Shown: piece after piece, positions 10,043 through 19,119 of the stretch | Layout of the letters: every line of letters begins with the position of its first letter | Numbering within the stretch: the first letter of the stretch is position 1 | The notes under the pieces: generated by a model | Seen by the model: only the letters and a program-made list of their open reading frames with translations | The model's database searches: none | Told to the model about the DNA's origin: nothing | Position numbers and translations under genes: made by a program | Source of the DNA: Collinsella sp. TM10-22 | GTDB lineage: Bacteria; Actinomycetota; Coriobacteriia; Coriobacteriales; Coriobacteriaceae | Direction of reading: 5' to 3' | Assembly: GCF_003466125.1 (NCBI RefSeq) | Contig: NZ_QSOC01000001.1 | Location: 1 to 64,000 of the forward strand | DNA length: 64,000 nucleotides

Positions 10043-10513
10043 ATGGGCTACAACACTTCAAGCGCAGCACTTGCCTATGATATGAACGCCATGCCCGCCT
10101 ATCGTGAGACACCGCAGGCCCCCGTTGCTCCCCGTGAGCAGCGCACGCCGCGCTTTGATGTCTACACGGGCGCGGGCCGTCAGGCAAACCAGGCGGTAAG
10201 CCCGGTTTTCATGAGCGTTCTTAAAACGTTTTGCATCATTGCGGCTATCTTCATGACGATCGGCGTCGCCCGCGTGGCGCTCGCCGGCGTTACGGCCCAG
10301 GTGCTCAACAGCAACGCCGAGCTAACCAACACGCTCGAAAAGGCGACCGATGAGAGCTCCGACCTGGAGGTCATGCATTCGGTCTATGGCGCCGACACGC
10401 GCATTCGCGACCTTGCGGGCGCTTATGGCATGGTGGAGCCCAGCGAGAGCGTTACACTTGACTTTTCGCAGGATGCAGCCGCGGGCGCCAACGCGACCGC
10501 GACCGCTCAGTAG
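10043..10513 (+). CDS. ftsL: FtsL-like cell division protein
   Basis: 156 residues. A proline-rich cytoplasmic N-terminus of about 55 residues is followed by one membrane segment (MSVLKTFCIIAAIFMTIGVA, about 56-75) and a short extracellular helix with heptad-like leucines and polar residues (AQVLNSNAELTNTLEK). This bitopic layout and the position between rsmH and ftsI are diagnostic of FtsL, whose primary sequence is poorly conserved. FtsL recruits FtsW and FtsI with FtsB-type partners. The C-terminus is Ala/Thr-rich. Identification relies mainly on topology and gene order. Confidence 0.75.
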   Translation: MGYNTSSAALAYDMNAMPAYRETPQAPVAPREQRTPRFDVYTGAGRQANQAVSPVFMSVLKTFCIIAAIFMTIGVARVALAGVTAQVLNSNAELTNTLEKATDESSDLEVMHSVYGADTRIRDLAGAYGMVEPSESVTLDFSQDAAAGANATATAQ

Positions 10514-10530
10514 CAAGACGGTAGCTGAGT

Positions 10531-12396
10531 ATGACAAATGACTATCGCCGCGGTTCCGATGGGGGCCGCGGTTCTGGACGTCCCTCGTCGCGGGGACGTT
10601 CTGGTTATCAAGGAACGGGTCGGCAATCTTACAACGCCGGGCGGTCCCGTGGCAACGACCCGGCGTCGCGACTTCGCGGCTCGGGCGGCCCTCAAGTGCA
10701 TAACACCAGGTCGCGCAAGAGTTCGTCGACCGAATGGCTCACAGGCACGCCGCTGCCTCGCCGCAAAGCCGTCATGGGATTCATTGGGCTTGGCTTGGGC
10801 TTGGGCGTCTTTCGCCTTGCCGACTATCAAATTGTCGAAGCCGATAAACTGCGCGAGCGTGCCGATGCGCGGCGCCTGCTTGTACAGACCCTCTATGCCA
10901 AACGTGGCACCATCTACGACCGCAACGGTAACGTGCTGGCGTCGTCGGTCGAATGTCGCAACATCGCCGTGAACCCGCAGCTTGTCGAGGATGTTGACAA
11001 GACGGTGTCGGCGCTGGTCAAGGCAACTGGAATCGATAAAAAGACCTGCCGTAAGCTCGTCGAGTCCGATGGAACCTGGGTGTATATCAAGCGCCAGGTG
11101 GACGAAGACGATGCTGCGGCGCTGGAGAAGAAGAACCTGCCCGGCGTGCTTTTTGAGCAGGCCATGAAGCGCGTATATCCATACGGCAATCTGGCATCGC
11201 AGGTGCTGGGTGTAGTGAATGTAGACAACGACGGCTTGACGGGTCTCGAAAAGCAATACAACAAGCTTTTGACCGGCACGAACGGTTCTCTCGTACGCGA
11301 GCGCGCGAGGGACGGCAGCTATATCGCGGGCGGTGCCTATAAAAAGGTGGCTGCGGTCGACGGCGTTGATATCGTGACGACGCTCGATGTCAATATCCAG
11401 CGTACGGCTGAGGACGCTCTGGCAGAGGCTGTCGAGAAGACAAAGGCCAAGAACGGCTCGGCTTTGGTCACCGACCCCACGACCGGCGAAATTCTCGCCG
11501 CCTGCTCGTATCCGACCTACGACCAGACCGATTTGGCAAACGCCAAGACCGAGGATATGAACCTGCGCCTGGTAACCGACGCCTACGAGCCCGGCTCGGT
11601 CTTTAAGACACTCGTGGCGGGCGCCGGCTTCGACTTGGGCGTAGTGCGATCGAGTACGTCGTTTGAGGTGCCGGCGAGTATCAAGGTGGGCGACGATACC
11701 GTCACCGATGCCGACAAGCGCGACTATGCCATGACCATGGATGTGCGCGAGATGATGCGCCGTTCGTCCAACGTGGGCTTTGTCCTGGTGGGGCGCAAAA
11801 TCGGTGCCGACGACTTTGCCGCCTATGTGGACAAGTGGGGCATCGGTCACAGCTCGGGTGTCGATTTTCCGGGCGAGAGCCTGGGCATCGTCAAGGAGCG
11901 TGACCAGTATGACGGCGCCACGCTGGGCTCGATGAGCTTTGGGCAGGCGCTGTCTGTCTCGCCGATTGAGATCGCACGTGCCGTGGGCGGCATCGCCAAC
12001 GGCGGCGTGATGATGACCCCACACTTCTATAAGTCCAGCAAAGGCGACGAGAAGGACTGGGGCGAAGGCGAGCGCGCGATTTCGGAGGACGCCGCATCGC
12101 AGGTGACATCGTGCATGCAGACGGTCGTGTCCGAGGGAACGGGCGTTGGCGGCGCGGTTGACGGCTATGACGTGGCGGGCAAGACCGGTACGGCCGAACG
12201 TGCCGACGAGAACGGCGGCTACCTCAAGGAGAACTACATGTCGTCCTTTATGGGCTTTGCGCCGGCGCAATCGCCCAAGGTGCTGTGCTATATCACGCTC
12301 GACGGAACGCCGAGCGGCTCAGATGCCGCTGCGGTGCCGTTCCAGTCCATTATGGCCAACGCGCTCGACGTGCTGGGTATCCCGCGCACGAAGTAG
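10531..12396 (+). CDS. ftsI: Septal penicillin-binding protein (FtsI/PBP3-type transpeptidase)
   Basis: 621 residues. A basic, Gly/Arg/Ser-rich cytoplasmic tail (1-78) precedes a membrane segment (VMGFIGLGLGLGVFRLADYQ, 81-100), then the dimerisation domain (AKRGTIYDRNG at 123-133) and the transpeptidase domain with SVFK (Ser356), SSN at 412-414 and KTG at 551-553. It cross-links septal peptidoglycan with FtsW. There is no C-terminal PASTA domain. The gene starts 17 bp after the ftsL stop. The next cluster member would normally be murE, which is missing here. Confidence 0.95.
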   Translation: MTNDYRRGSDGGRGSGRPSSRGRSGYQGTGRQSYNAGRSRGNDPASRLRGSGGPQVHNTRSRKSSSTEWLTGTPLPRRKAVMGFIGLGLGLGVFRLADYQIVEADKLRERADARRLLVQTLYAKRGTIYDRNGNVLASSVECRNIAVNPQLVEDVDKTVSALVKATGIDKKTCRKLVESDGTWVYIKRQVDEDDAAALEKKNLPGVLFEQAMKRVYPYGNLASQVLGVVNVDNDGLTGLEKQYNKLLTGTNGSLVRERARDGSYIAGGAYKKVAAVDGVDIVTTLDVNIQRTAEDALAEAVEKTKAKNGSALVTDPTTGEILAACSYPTYDQTDLANAKTEDMNLRLVTDAYEPGSVFKTLVAGAGFDLGVVRSSTSFEVPASIKVGDDTVTDADKRDYAMTMDVREMMRRSSNVGFVLVGRKIGADDFAAYVDKWGIGHSSGVDFPGESLGIVKERDQYDGATLGSMSFGQALSVSPIEIARAVGGIANGGVMMTPHFYKSSKGDEKDWGEGERAISEDAASQVTSCMQTVVSEGTGVGGAVDGYDVAGKTGTAERADENGGYLKENYMSSFMGFAPAQSPKVLCYITLDGTPSGSDAAAVPFQSIMANALDVLGIPRTK

Positions 12397-12523
12397 GGGG
12401 TTACAATCTTTGGGGCGTGGTTTGTTGTCCCATATGAGGGGTGTTCACATGCCCTGCACCACGCATGCGCGGCGCTGGGATACAATACGCCGATAGCATT
12501 ATTAGGTTTACAGGGGAGCTGCA

Positions 12524-13948
12524 ATGATAGAGATCGCCGTCAACAACCTCGCGGCCGCAACAGGGACCCGAACCGTGACGGGAGAAGTCGATCGGGTATG
12601 CCGCGGGTGTGTTATCGACTCGCGCCAGGTCGAGGAAGGGACGATTTTCGTCGCCTTTCCCGGTGAAAACGTCGACGGCAATGATTTTGCTTCCCGTGCC
12701 GTCCAGTCGGGTGCCGGCGCCGTCGTGATGACGCGCGAGCCCGAGGCCGAGCTGGTCTCGCTGGCGCAGGACAAGGGCTGTGCCATCCTGCTGACCGATG
12801 ATCCCGAGGAGTTTCTGCTGCATTTGGCGCACGCGTATCGCCTGGAGCTTGGCTGCCTGGTCGTTGGCATTACCGGTTCCATCGGCAAGACGACGACTAA
12901 GGACGTGCTCGCCGCTGTACTCGCCAAGCGCTATCGTGTCTGGGCCACCAAGGGCAATTTCAATAACCTGATCGGCATGCCGCTCACGGTGCTTTCCGCC
13001 CCGGCCGATACCGAGGTCCTGGTGCTCGAGATGGGCATGAACCATTTCCACGAGATCGAGCGCCTGTCCCAGTCCGCCAATCCCAACCTTGCCATTGTGA
13101 GCAAGATCGGTACCTCTCATATCGGTATTTTGGGCAGCCGCGAGAACATCGCCCGCGCTAAGGCCGAGATTGTCCAGGGCATGTGCGCCGCCGGCGACTA
13201 TTTGCCGCTGCTGGTTTTGGGTGGCGAGGACGACTTTACGCCGTTCATTCGCGATACGTTCGCCCAGCCTGCTGGTATCGACGTGATGCTTGCCGGCGTC
13301 TCGGACGATGATGAGGTCCGCGCCCGCGACGTTCGTGTTGATGACGAGGGCCGTCCGGTCTTTACGCTCGATTTTGGCCAGGGCGAGACGATCGATACCA
13401 TGCTTGCCATCCCCGGCGTGCAGTCCGTTCCTAATGCCGTTAAGGCCGCCGCGGTTGCCTATCGCCTGGGCGTGACGCCCGAGCAGATCGATGCTGCCTT
13501 TAGGGGCCTCACGATCACCGGACACCGCCAGGAGATCAAGCGCGCCAAGAGCGGTGCACGCATCATCGATGACTCCTATAACGCTAGCGCCGAATCGATG
13601 GCTGCCGGTCTCGATCTATTGTGCTCGCTTTCGTGCACGGGGTCTCGCATGGCGATCCTGGGCGAGATGGGCGAGATGGGCGATGAGGCTCCTCGCATGC
13701 ATGAGCTCGTGGGCGCCTATGCCGCCGCCAAGGAGCTCGACATGCTGGCGTGCGTGGGTGGTGAACTGGCCCAGCTTATGGCCGATGCCGCGCGCATGAT
13801 GGGCATGGACGAGGACCGCATCCAGGTGTTCTCCGATTATCAGCAGGTGCTCGACCGCATGGGCGGCGCGCTTGAAAAACATGATGTTGTACTGGTCAAG
13901 GGTTCCCGCTTTGTTGAGCTCGACCGCTTTGTGGAAGGTGTGTGCTAG
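12524..13948 (+). CDS. murF: UDP-MurNAc-tripeptide--D-Ala-D-Ala ligase
   Basis: 474 residues. The Mur ligase P-loop GSIGKTT is at 118-124, followed by the MurF-specific KGNFNNLIGMPLT segment, the NPNLAIVSKIGTSH motif, DDSYNASAESM and the terminal VLVKGSR. These separate it from MurE. It adds D-Ala-D-Ala to the stem peptide in the cytoplasm. A 127-bp gap after ftsI contains TACAAT at 12481-12486, so an internal promoter is possible. Stop and the next start (mraY) are 3 bases apart, indicating tight coupling. Confidence 0.95.
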   Translation: MIEIAVNNLAAATGTRTVTGEVDRVCRGCVIDSRQVEEGTIFVAFPGENVDGNDFASRAVQSGAGAVVMTREPEAELVSLAQDKGCAILLTDDPEEFLLHLAHAYRLELGCLVVGITGSIGKTTTKDVLAAVLAKRYRVWATKGNFNNLIGMPLTVLSAPADTEVLVLEMGMNHFHEIERLSQSANPNLAIVSKIGTSHIGILGSRENIARAKAEIVQGMCAAGDYLPLLVLGGEDDFTPFIRDTFAQPAGIDVMLAGVSDDDEVRARDVRVDDEGRPVFTLDFGQGETIDTMLAIPGVQSVPNAVKAAAVAYRLGVTPEQIDAAFRGLTITGHRQEIKRAKSGARIIDDSYNASAESMAAGLDLLCSLSCTGSRMAILGEMGEMGDEAPRMHELVGAYAAAKELDMLACVGGELAQLMADAARMMGMDEDRIQVFSDYQQVLDRMGGALEKHDVVLVKGSRFVELDRFVEGVC

Positions 13949-13951
13949 CCC

Positions 13952-14971
13952 ATGTTCGGCAATCCCTCGTATCCAACGTATCAGGCTTTTTTGGGGCTTG
14001 GCATCGCCGCCGCCATTGCGCTGCTGCTCATGCCGTGGTGGATCAAGCTGCTCAAGGTTGAGGGTATCGGCCAGCAGGTTCGTGCCGACGGCCCCAAGCG
14101 TCATTTGGTTAAGCAGGGAACGCCCACCATGGGTGGCGTTGTCATCCTCGTCGCGATCTCGCTGACCTGCCTGCTGATGGGCAAGCTCACCACCGAGCTC
14201 GTGCTCGTGCTCCTCGCCACGCTGGCGACCGGCGTGCTGGGCCTGATCGACGACCTGACCTCCGTTACGCATGGGCGCTCGCTCGGTCTGACGCCCCATG
14301 CCAAGATGATCGGCCTAACCATTATCTGTGTCACCTTTACGGTACTTGCCGTCAACTGGTGCGGCGTCGCCCCCGAGATTCGTTTTCCCGGTGGGTTGAC
14401 GATCGACCTTGGCGTACTTTCGACTACCATCTGCGGCTATTCGTTCCCGTGGCTCTATATTGTCTTTTGCTGGCTGATGATTGCCGGTCTTTCTAATGCC
14501 GTGAACCTGACCGATGGCCTTGACGGTCTTGCTGGCGGTACCTCCATGATTGCCATGCTCGCCATGGCTGCCATGGCATTTTTGCACGGAGACGTGAACC
14601 TGTCCATCTTCTGCACCGCGTGTGCCGGTGCCTGCTTGGGCTTTCTGTGGTTCAACTGCTATCCGGCGAGCATCTTTATGGGCGATACCGGATCGCTTGC
14701 CCTGGGCGCCGCGTTTGCCTGCACGTCCATCATGACCAACACCGAGGTCGTCTCCCTCATCATCGGCGGCCTGTTTATCGTTGAGACCCTTTCGGTCATG
14801 ATTCAGGTTGTCTACTTCCACTTTACGCACAAGCGCGTCTTCCTTATGGCGCCCATCCATCATCATTTCGAAAAGAAGGGCTGGGCCGAGACCAAGGTCG
14901 TCATCCGTTTTTGGATTATCGCTGCGGCCTTTGGTGCCGTTGGCCTTGCTCTGTTCTTCCAGTTGGGATAG
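13952..14971 (+). CDS. mraY: Phospho-N-acetylmuramoyl-pentapeptide transferase
   Basis: 339 residues with about ten membrane segments. Conserved loops are present: the aspartate pair in LIDDLTSVTHGRSLGLTP, the NLTDGLDGLAGG motif, FMGDTGSLALG and PIHHHFEKKGW near the C-terminus. It transfers phospho-MurNAc-pentapeptide to undecaprenyl phosphate, making lipid I at the inner face of the membrane. It follows murF by 3 bases and precedes murD by 9 bases. Confidence 0.97.
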   Translation: MFGNPSYPTYQAFLGLGIAAAIALLLMPWWIKLLKVEGIGQQVRADGPKRHLVKQGTPTMGGVVILVAISLTCLLMGKLTTELVLVLLATLATGVLGLIDDLTSVTHGRSLGLTPHAKMIGLTIICVTFTVLAVNWCGVAPEIRFPGGLTIDLGVLSTTICGYSFPWLYIVFCWLMIAGLSNAVNLTDGLDGLAGGTSMIAMLAMAAMAFLHGDVNLSIFCTACAGACLGFLWFNCYPASIFMGDTGSLALGAAFACTSIMTNTEVVSLIIGGLFIVETLSVMIQVVYFHFTHKRVFLMAPIHHHFEKKGWAETKVVIRFWIIAAAFGAVGLALFFQLG

Positions 14972-14980
14972 TGGTCTTTC

Positions 14981-16387
14981 ATGCCTCTTGCTGATGTCTT
15001 TAGCCTGCTCGTTTTGGGTCAGGGCAAATCCGGTCTCGATGTCGCCCGCTGGGCGCTGGCGCATCCCGAGCGCGTAAGCGCCGTTACCGTGTATGGCGGC
15101 GGCACCTCTGAGCCCAATGACGCCACGCGTGCGCTCGAGGCTGCTGGTGCGTCGTTTGTCTATGGGACCGAACAGGTCGAGGGCGCCTATGACGTATGCG
15201 TGACGTGCCCGGGCATCTCGGAGTTCTCGGGCTTCTTTAAGGCCGGGCACGAGCATGCCGCCCAGATTATGGGTGAGCCCGAGTTTGCCTATCGCCTGTC
15301 GCCCGATAACTGGATTGCCATCACGGGCACCAACGGCAAGACGACCACCACGTCGCTGACTGATTATCTGCTCAAGGCTGCCGGCGAGGCCAGCGTAGCT
15401 GTCGGCAACATCGGCGAGCCGCCGGTCAACGAGATTGACGGCCGAGCCCACAACGAGTGGTTTGTGGCTGAGCTCTCGAGCTATCAGATTGCTACGACCA
15501 CCGAGCTCCACCCTCGCGTGGCGGTGCTGCTCAACATCACTCCAGACCACTTGGGCTGGCATAAGAGCCATAAGAACTACGCGCTTGCCAAGGTCAAACT
15601 GTTTGACAATATGGGCGATGACGATCTGGTGGTTGTCGACGTCGAAGACGCCGGCATTCACGAGTTCGATGAGTACATCTACACGCCGGGTCGTCGCATC
15701 TGCAAGGTTGCCTTTGACGAGCCTGAGGGCGAGGATGTCGCCTTTGTGCGCGATGGCAAGATGATCGTGCGCCTGAAGGGCGTCGAGACCCCGCTGATCG
15801 CTACATCCGAGCTCAAGATCTCGGGCCATCACAATGTTATCAATGCCCTGTGCGCTGCCACGGCTGCCTTGGCAGTCGGTGCCGATGTCGATGGTGTCTG
15901 TCGCGGCCTGGCCTCGTTCCAGCCGCTCGAGCACCGCGTGGAGCCGTGTGGCGAGATTGACGGCGTGCGCTACGTCAACGATTCCAAGGCGACCAACACC
16001 GATGCGGTCGAGAAGGCCCTGACGGCATTTCCCGGTGACGATGTGATCTTGCTGCTCGGCGGCCACGATAAGGGCACGCCGCTCACGGACTTCGCGCGCT
16101 TCGTTATGGATAACGTACGCTCGGTCGTCTGCTTTGGCGATGCACGCGAGCGCTTCACCGCCGCTATGGACGAGGCCGATGTCGATGGCGATGTGGATAT
16201 CGCCCAGGCGGATGACCTACGCGACGCCGTGGACGTTGCCCGTTCGCTGTCGAGCCGTGGCGACGTGATCTTACTTTCTCCTGCCTGCTCTTCGTTCGAT
16301 GAGTTCTCGGGCTATGAGGAGCGCGGCCGCGTGTTTAAGGACTATGTTGCCCAGCTTGCCGCTGCGGCGAAATCGCAAATGGAATAG
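14981..16387 (+). CDS. murD: UDP-MurNAc-L-alanine--D-glutamate ligase
   Basis: 468 residues. An N-terminal Rossmann-like domain (LLVLGQGKSGLDVARWAL) binds the UDP part; the central ATPase domain has AITGTNGKTTTT at 113-124 and LNITPDHLGWH; the C-terminal domain has YVNDSKATNTDAVEKAL and LLLGGHDKGT, both typical of MurD. It adds D-Glu to UDP-MurNAc-L-Ala. Part of the tight murF-mraY-murD-ftsW-murG run. Confidence 0.96.
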   Translation: MPLADVFSLLVLGQGKSGLDVARWALAHPERVSAVTVYGGGTSEPNDATRALEAAGASFVYGTEQVEGAYDVCVTCPGISEFSGFFKAGHEHAAQIMGEPEFAYRLSPDNWIAITGTNGKTTTTSLTDYLLKAAGEASVAVGNIGEPPVNEIDGRAHNEWFVAELSSYQIATTTELHPRVAVLLNITPDHLGWHKSHKNYALAKVKLFDNMGDDDLVVVDVEDAGIHEFDEYIYTPGRRICKVAFDEPEGEDVAFVRDGKMIVRLKGVETPLIATSELKISGHHNVINALCAATAALAVGADVDGVCRGLASFQPLEHRVEPCGEIDGVRYVNDSKATNTDAVEKALTAFPGDDVILLLGGHDKGTPLTDFARFVMDNVRSVVCFGDARERFTAAMDEADVDGDVDIAQADDLRDAVDVARSLSSRGDVILLSPACSSFDEFSGYEERGRVFKDYVAQLAAAAKSQME

Positions 16388-16396
16388 GGGCTGCCG

Positions 16397-17917
16397 GTGA
16401 GAGAGGAGAGCCCCCGACAAGGTATGAGGAGGCCCGACTCGGACCGTGCTTCCTCGTGGCGCAGCAATCCGCGTTCCGGTCGCGGCGGGCAGACGTTTAG
16501 CGAACGCTATATTGCCGGCGTTCCCGCCCGTATCATGCGCCCCCGTTTGATATTCATGGCCTGCCTGTTTACCTTGGTGTGCTTTGGCCTGCTGATGGTG
16601 TACTCGGCATCTTCGGTCGAGGCGCTGCACGAGAATGGCTCGGCGACGTTTTTTTTGGGTCGACAGGCCGCGTTTACCGCGATCGGTGTTCTAGCGCTGA
16701 TTGCCATCGTGCGCGTTTTGCCGGACAGCTGGTTTGGGGAGGATGTGCTCAGGATCTTCCTTATCGGCATGATGCTCTTGCTTCTGCTGGTTTTCTTGGT
16801 GGGCAGCGGCAGCCGTGGCGCCACGCGCTGGCTCAACATCGCCGGCATTCAGTTCCAGCCTTCCGAGTTTTTAAAGCCATTTGCCATCGCGTATTCGGCC
16901 ATCATGCTCGACCGCTTCTTTTCGCCCGGTGGCAACATCAACGAATTCCTTCGCAAGATGGGCATCTACCTGGGCATTTCGCTCTTTCTGATCTTTATCC
17001 AGCCCGATTTCGGTACCGTCCTGATTATCCTGTTGACCCTCATGTGCATGGCGTTGTTCGCGGGTCTCGACCCCAAATTCATCCTCGGCGTGATAATCTT
17101 CGGCATTCTCGTGATCGTGATTGCGCTTGTTGCAGAGCCGTACCGTATGGTGCGTATTCAGGTTGCCTTGAACCCTTGGGCCGACGAGTATGGTGACGGC
17201 TATCAGGCCACGCTTGCCATCATGGCCTTTGCCTCGGGCGGCCTGTTCGGCCGTGGCATCGGCAACTCAACCATGAAGTACTCGTATCTGCCCGAGGCGC
17301 ACAACGACTACATCCTGGCCATCATTGGCGAGGAGGCCGGTTTTGTCGGAACCGTGCTGTTCTTCTTGGTGTTTGCGATGCTGATCTACTCGGCGTTTCG
17401 CATTGCCGAGCAGGCGACCGACCGTCGCGGAGCGCTTATGGCGTCTGGCTCCGCGGTCATCCTTGCGGTGCAGTTTTTGATCAACGCGCTGGGCATTCTC
17501 AATGTGTTTCCCATGACGGGCAAGCCGCTGCCGTTTATTAGCTACGGCGGCTCGTCGATTATTGTGTCGCTTATGCTCGCCGGGTTGATCCTGCGCGTTT
17601 CGTACGAGAGCGCCCGCCGCGATGAGCATGACCGCCGCCGTGAGAGCTTTGCCGTTATGGACGAGAGCACCGCCGGCGTTGCCCATGTGCGCGGTGAACG
17701 ACCTTCGCGTAGCGGCTTTACCGTTCTGGATGGTTCTGCATCCGAGCCGGTAGCCCGTCCACGCCCGCGAACGGCTCCGCAAGGTCGTCCGCAGCGCCCC
17801 AGCCCTCGCAACGCGGGCGGCGGATATAATCGAATCGATTTGAACTCGGACCCGTCGGCGCGTCTGCGCACCGACGACCAGGGACCGCGTGTACGAAGGG
17901 ACTACCATGACCGATAA
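16397..17917 (+). CDS. ftsW: Septal peptidoglycan glycosyltransferase FtsW
   Basis: 506 residues, SEDS family, about ten membrane segments. Signatures are GSGSRGATRWLNIAGIQFQPSEFLK-type sequence near residues 135-160, FIQPDFGT and the C-terminal PFISYGGSS. A GTG start is used, with GGGG about 7 bases upstream; an ATG nine codons later is possible. The last 100 residues are a basic, disordered cytoplasmic tail rich in Arg and Pro. With FtsI it polymerises septal peptidoglycan. The 3' end overlaps murG by 11 bases. RodA is the alternative, but position in dcw favours FtsW. Confidence 0.93.
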   Translation: MREESPRQGMRRPDSDRASSWRSNPRSGRGGQTFSERYIAGVPARIMRPRLIFMACLFTLVCFGLLMVYSASSVEALHENGSATFFLGRQAAFTAIGVLALIAIVRVLPDSWFGEDVLRIFLIGMMLLLLLVFLVGSGSRGATRWLNIAGIQFQPSEFLKPFAIAYSAIMLDRFFSPGGNINEFLRKMGIYLGISLFLIFIQPDFGTVLIILLTLMCMALFAGLDPKFILGVIIFGILVIVIALVAEPYRMVRIQVALNPWADEYGDGYQATLAIMAFASGGLFGRGIGNSTMKYSYLPEAHNDYILAIIGEEAGFVGTVLFFLVFAMLIYSAFRIAEQATDRRGALMASGSAVILAVQFLINALGILNVFPMTGKPLPFISYGGSSIIVSLMLAGLILRVSYESARRDEHDRRRESFAVMDESTAGVAHVRGERPSRSGFTVLDGSASEPVARPRPRTAPQGRPQRPSPRNAGGGYNRIDLNSDPSARLRTDDQGPRVRRDYHDR

Positions 17918-19022
17918 GATGACCGTTGCTATTGCAGCCGGCGGCACGGCAGGACACATCAACCCTGCGCTCGCCTTGGCCGAAGAGCTGCGTGACCGTG
18001 GTCACTACGTTGTGTTCGTGGGCCAGTCGCGCAAGCTCGAGGGTCGTCTGGTCCCCGAGGCCGGGTTTGATTTTGTGCCCATTACGGTCACGGGCTTCGA
18101 CCGCTCCCGTCCTTGGACGGCGCTGACCTCGCTGTGGCGTGTCAACAAGGCCAAGCGTGCGCTCGCCAGTTATTTCTCAAAGGTCGGCAAGCCCGATGCC
18201 GGCATCGGTTTTGGTGCCTATGTCGAGGTTCCGCTGCTGGGGTGGTGCAAGGGCGCGGGCGTTCCGTATCTGCTGCATGAGCAGAACTCTGTTCCGGGCC
18301 TGGCCAACAAGATGATGAACTCCCACGCCGCCCGCGTGTGCATCTCGGTGCCGGCAGCGCGCGCGGTCTTTGAGCGCGAAGGCGACCCTGACCATGTGCT
18401 CATGACCGGCAACCCCGTACGTCGCTCGGTGATCGAGGGCGATCGCGCTCGCGGCCGCAAGGCACTTGGCGTTCCCGAGGACGCTACGCTGCTGCTCGTC
18501 TTTGGCGGTTCACTTGGCGCCCAGCACCTCAACGAGCGCGTGGTTTCGCTCAAAAACGAGCTGCTTTCGCGCAAGAACCTCTATGTGTTGCATTCGACGG
18601 GTGCCGACGGCTTTGAGGAGACCGAGCGCGCTTTGGCGCTGACGCCCGAGGAAGCGAAGCGTTACCGCGTCCAGTCTTACATCGACAACATGGGCGATAT
18701 GCTGGCTTCTGCCGATTTGGCGCTCTCGCGTTCGGGCGCATCGAGCGTGGCCGAGATCGCTGCGCTTGCCGTGCCCTCGGTGCTCGTGCCGTATCCGCAT
18801 GCGACGGCCGACCACCAAACCACCAATGCCCGTTATCTGGTCGACGCCGGGGCCGGCGTACTTTGCGCCGATGCCGATATCGACGGTTCTGCCTTTGCCG
18901 ATGAGCTGCTGCACCTGGTCGATGATGCGTCGGCGCGCGACGCCATGCGTCAGGCGGCGCGTGGTCTGGCTCAGGATAGGGCCGCCGCTCTTCTGGCGGA
19001 TGCGGTAGAGGGTTTGCGTTAG
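17907..19022 (+). CDS. murG: UDP-GlcNAc:lipid I N-acetylglucosamine transferase
   Basis: 371 residues from the ATG at 17907, which has GAAGGG six bases upstream; an upstream GTG at 17889 lacks a site. The GT28 fold is recognised by AAGGTAGHINPALALAEEL near the N-terminus, the HEQNSVPGLANK segment, FGGSLGAQHLNE and the sugar-nucleotide loop SRSGASSVAEIAAL. It converts lipid I to lipid II at the inner membrane face. Confidence 0.96.
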   Translation: MTDKMTVAIAAGGTAGHINPALALAEELRDRGHYVVFVGQSRKLEGRLVPEAGFDFVPITVTGFDRSRPWTALTSLWRVNKAKRALASYFSKVGKPDAGIGFGAYVEVPLLGWCKGAGVPYLLHEQNSVPGLANKMMNSHAARVCISVPAARAVFEREGDPDHVLMTGNPVRRSVIEGDRARGRKALGVPEDATLLLVFGGSLGAQHLNERVVSLKNELLSRKNLYVLHSTGADGFEETERALALTPEEAKRYRVQSYIDNMGDMLASADLALSRSGASSVAEIAALAVPSVLVPYPHATADHQTTNARYLVDAGAGVLCADADIDGSAFADELLHLVDDASARDAMRQAARGLAQDRAAALLADAVEGLR

Positions 19023-19119
19023 TTAGACGGGATATCGTCGGTCGCCCTCGCGCTGATGCGGTAGGTGCGGTACAGTTAACGGGTTACAGGCAGTGTTTAC
19101 GCAAGGAGTACACGAGCAC

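Noticed and set aside
10507..12270. 587-codon minus-strand frame opposite ftsI
   Set aside because: It is antisense to a gene with all PBP motifs, its product is His/Arg/Leu-rich without family signatures, and it arises from GC-rich codon bias.
14315..16066. 583-codon minus-strand frame opposite mraY and murD
   Set aside because: Antisense shadow spanning two certain genes; no motif or ribosome site.
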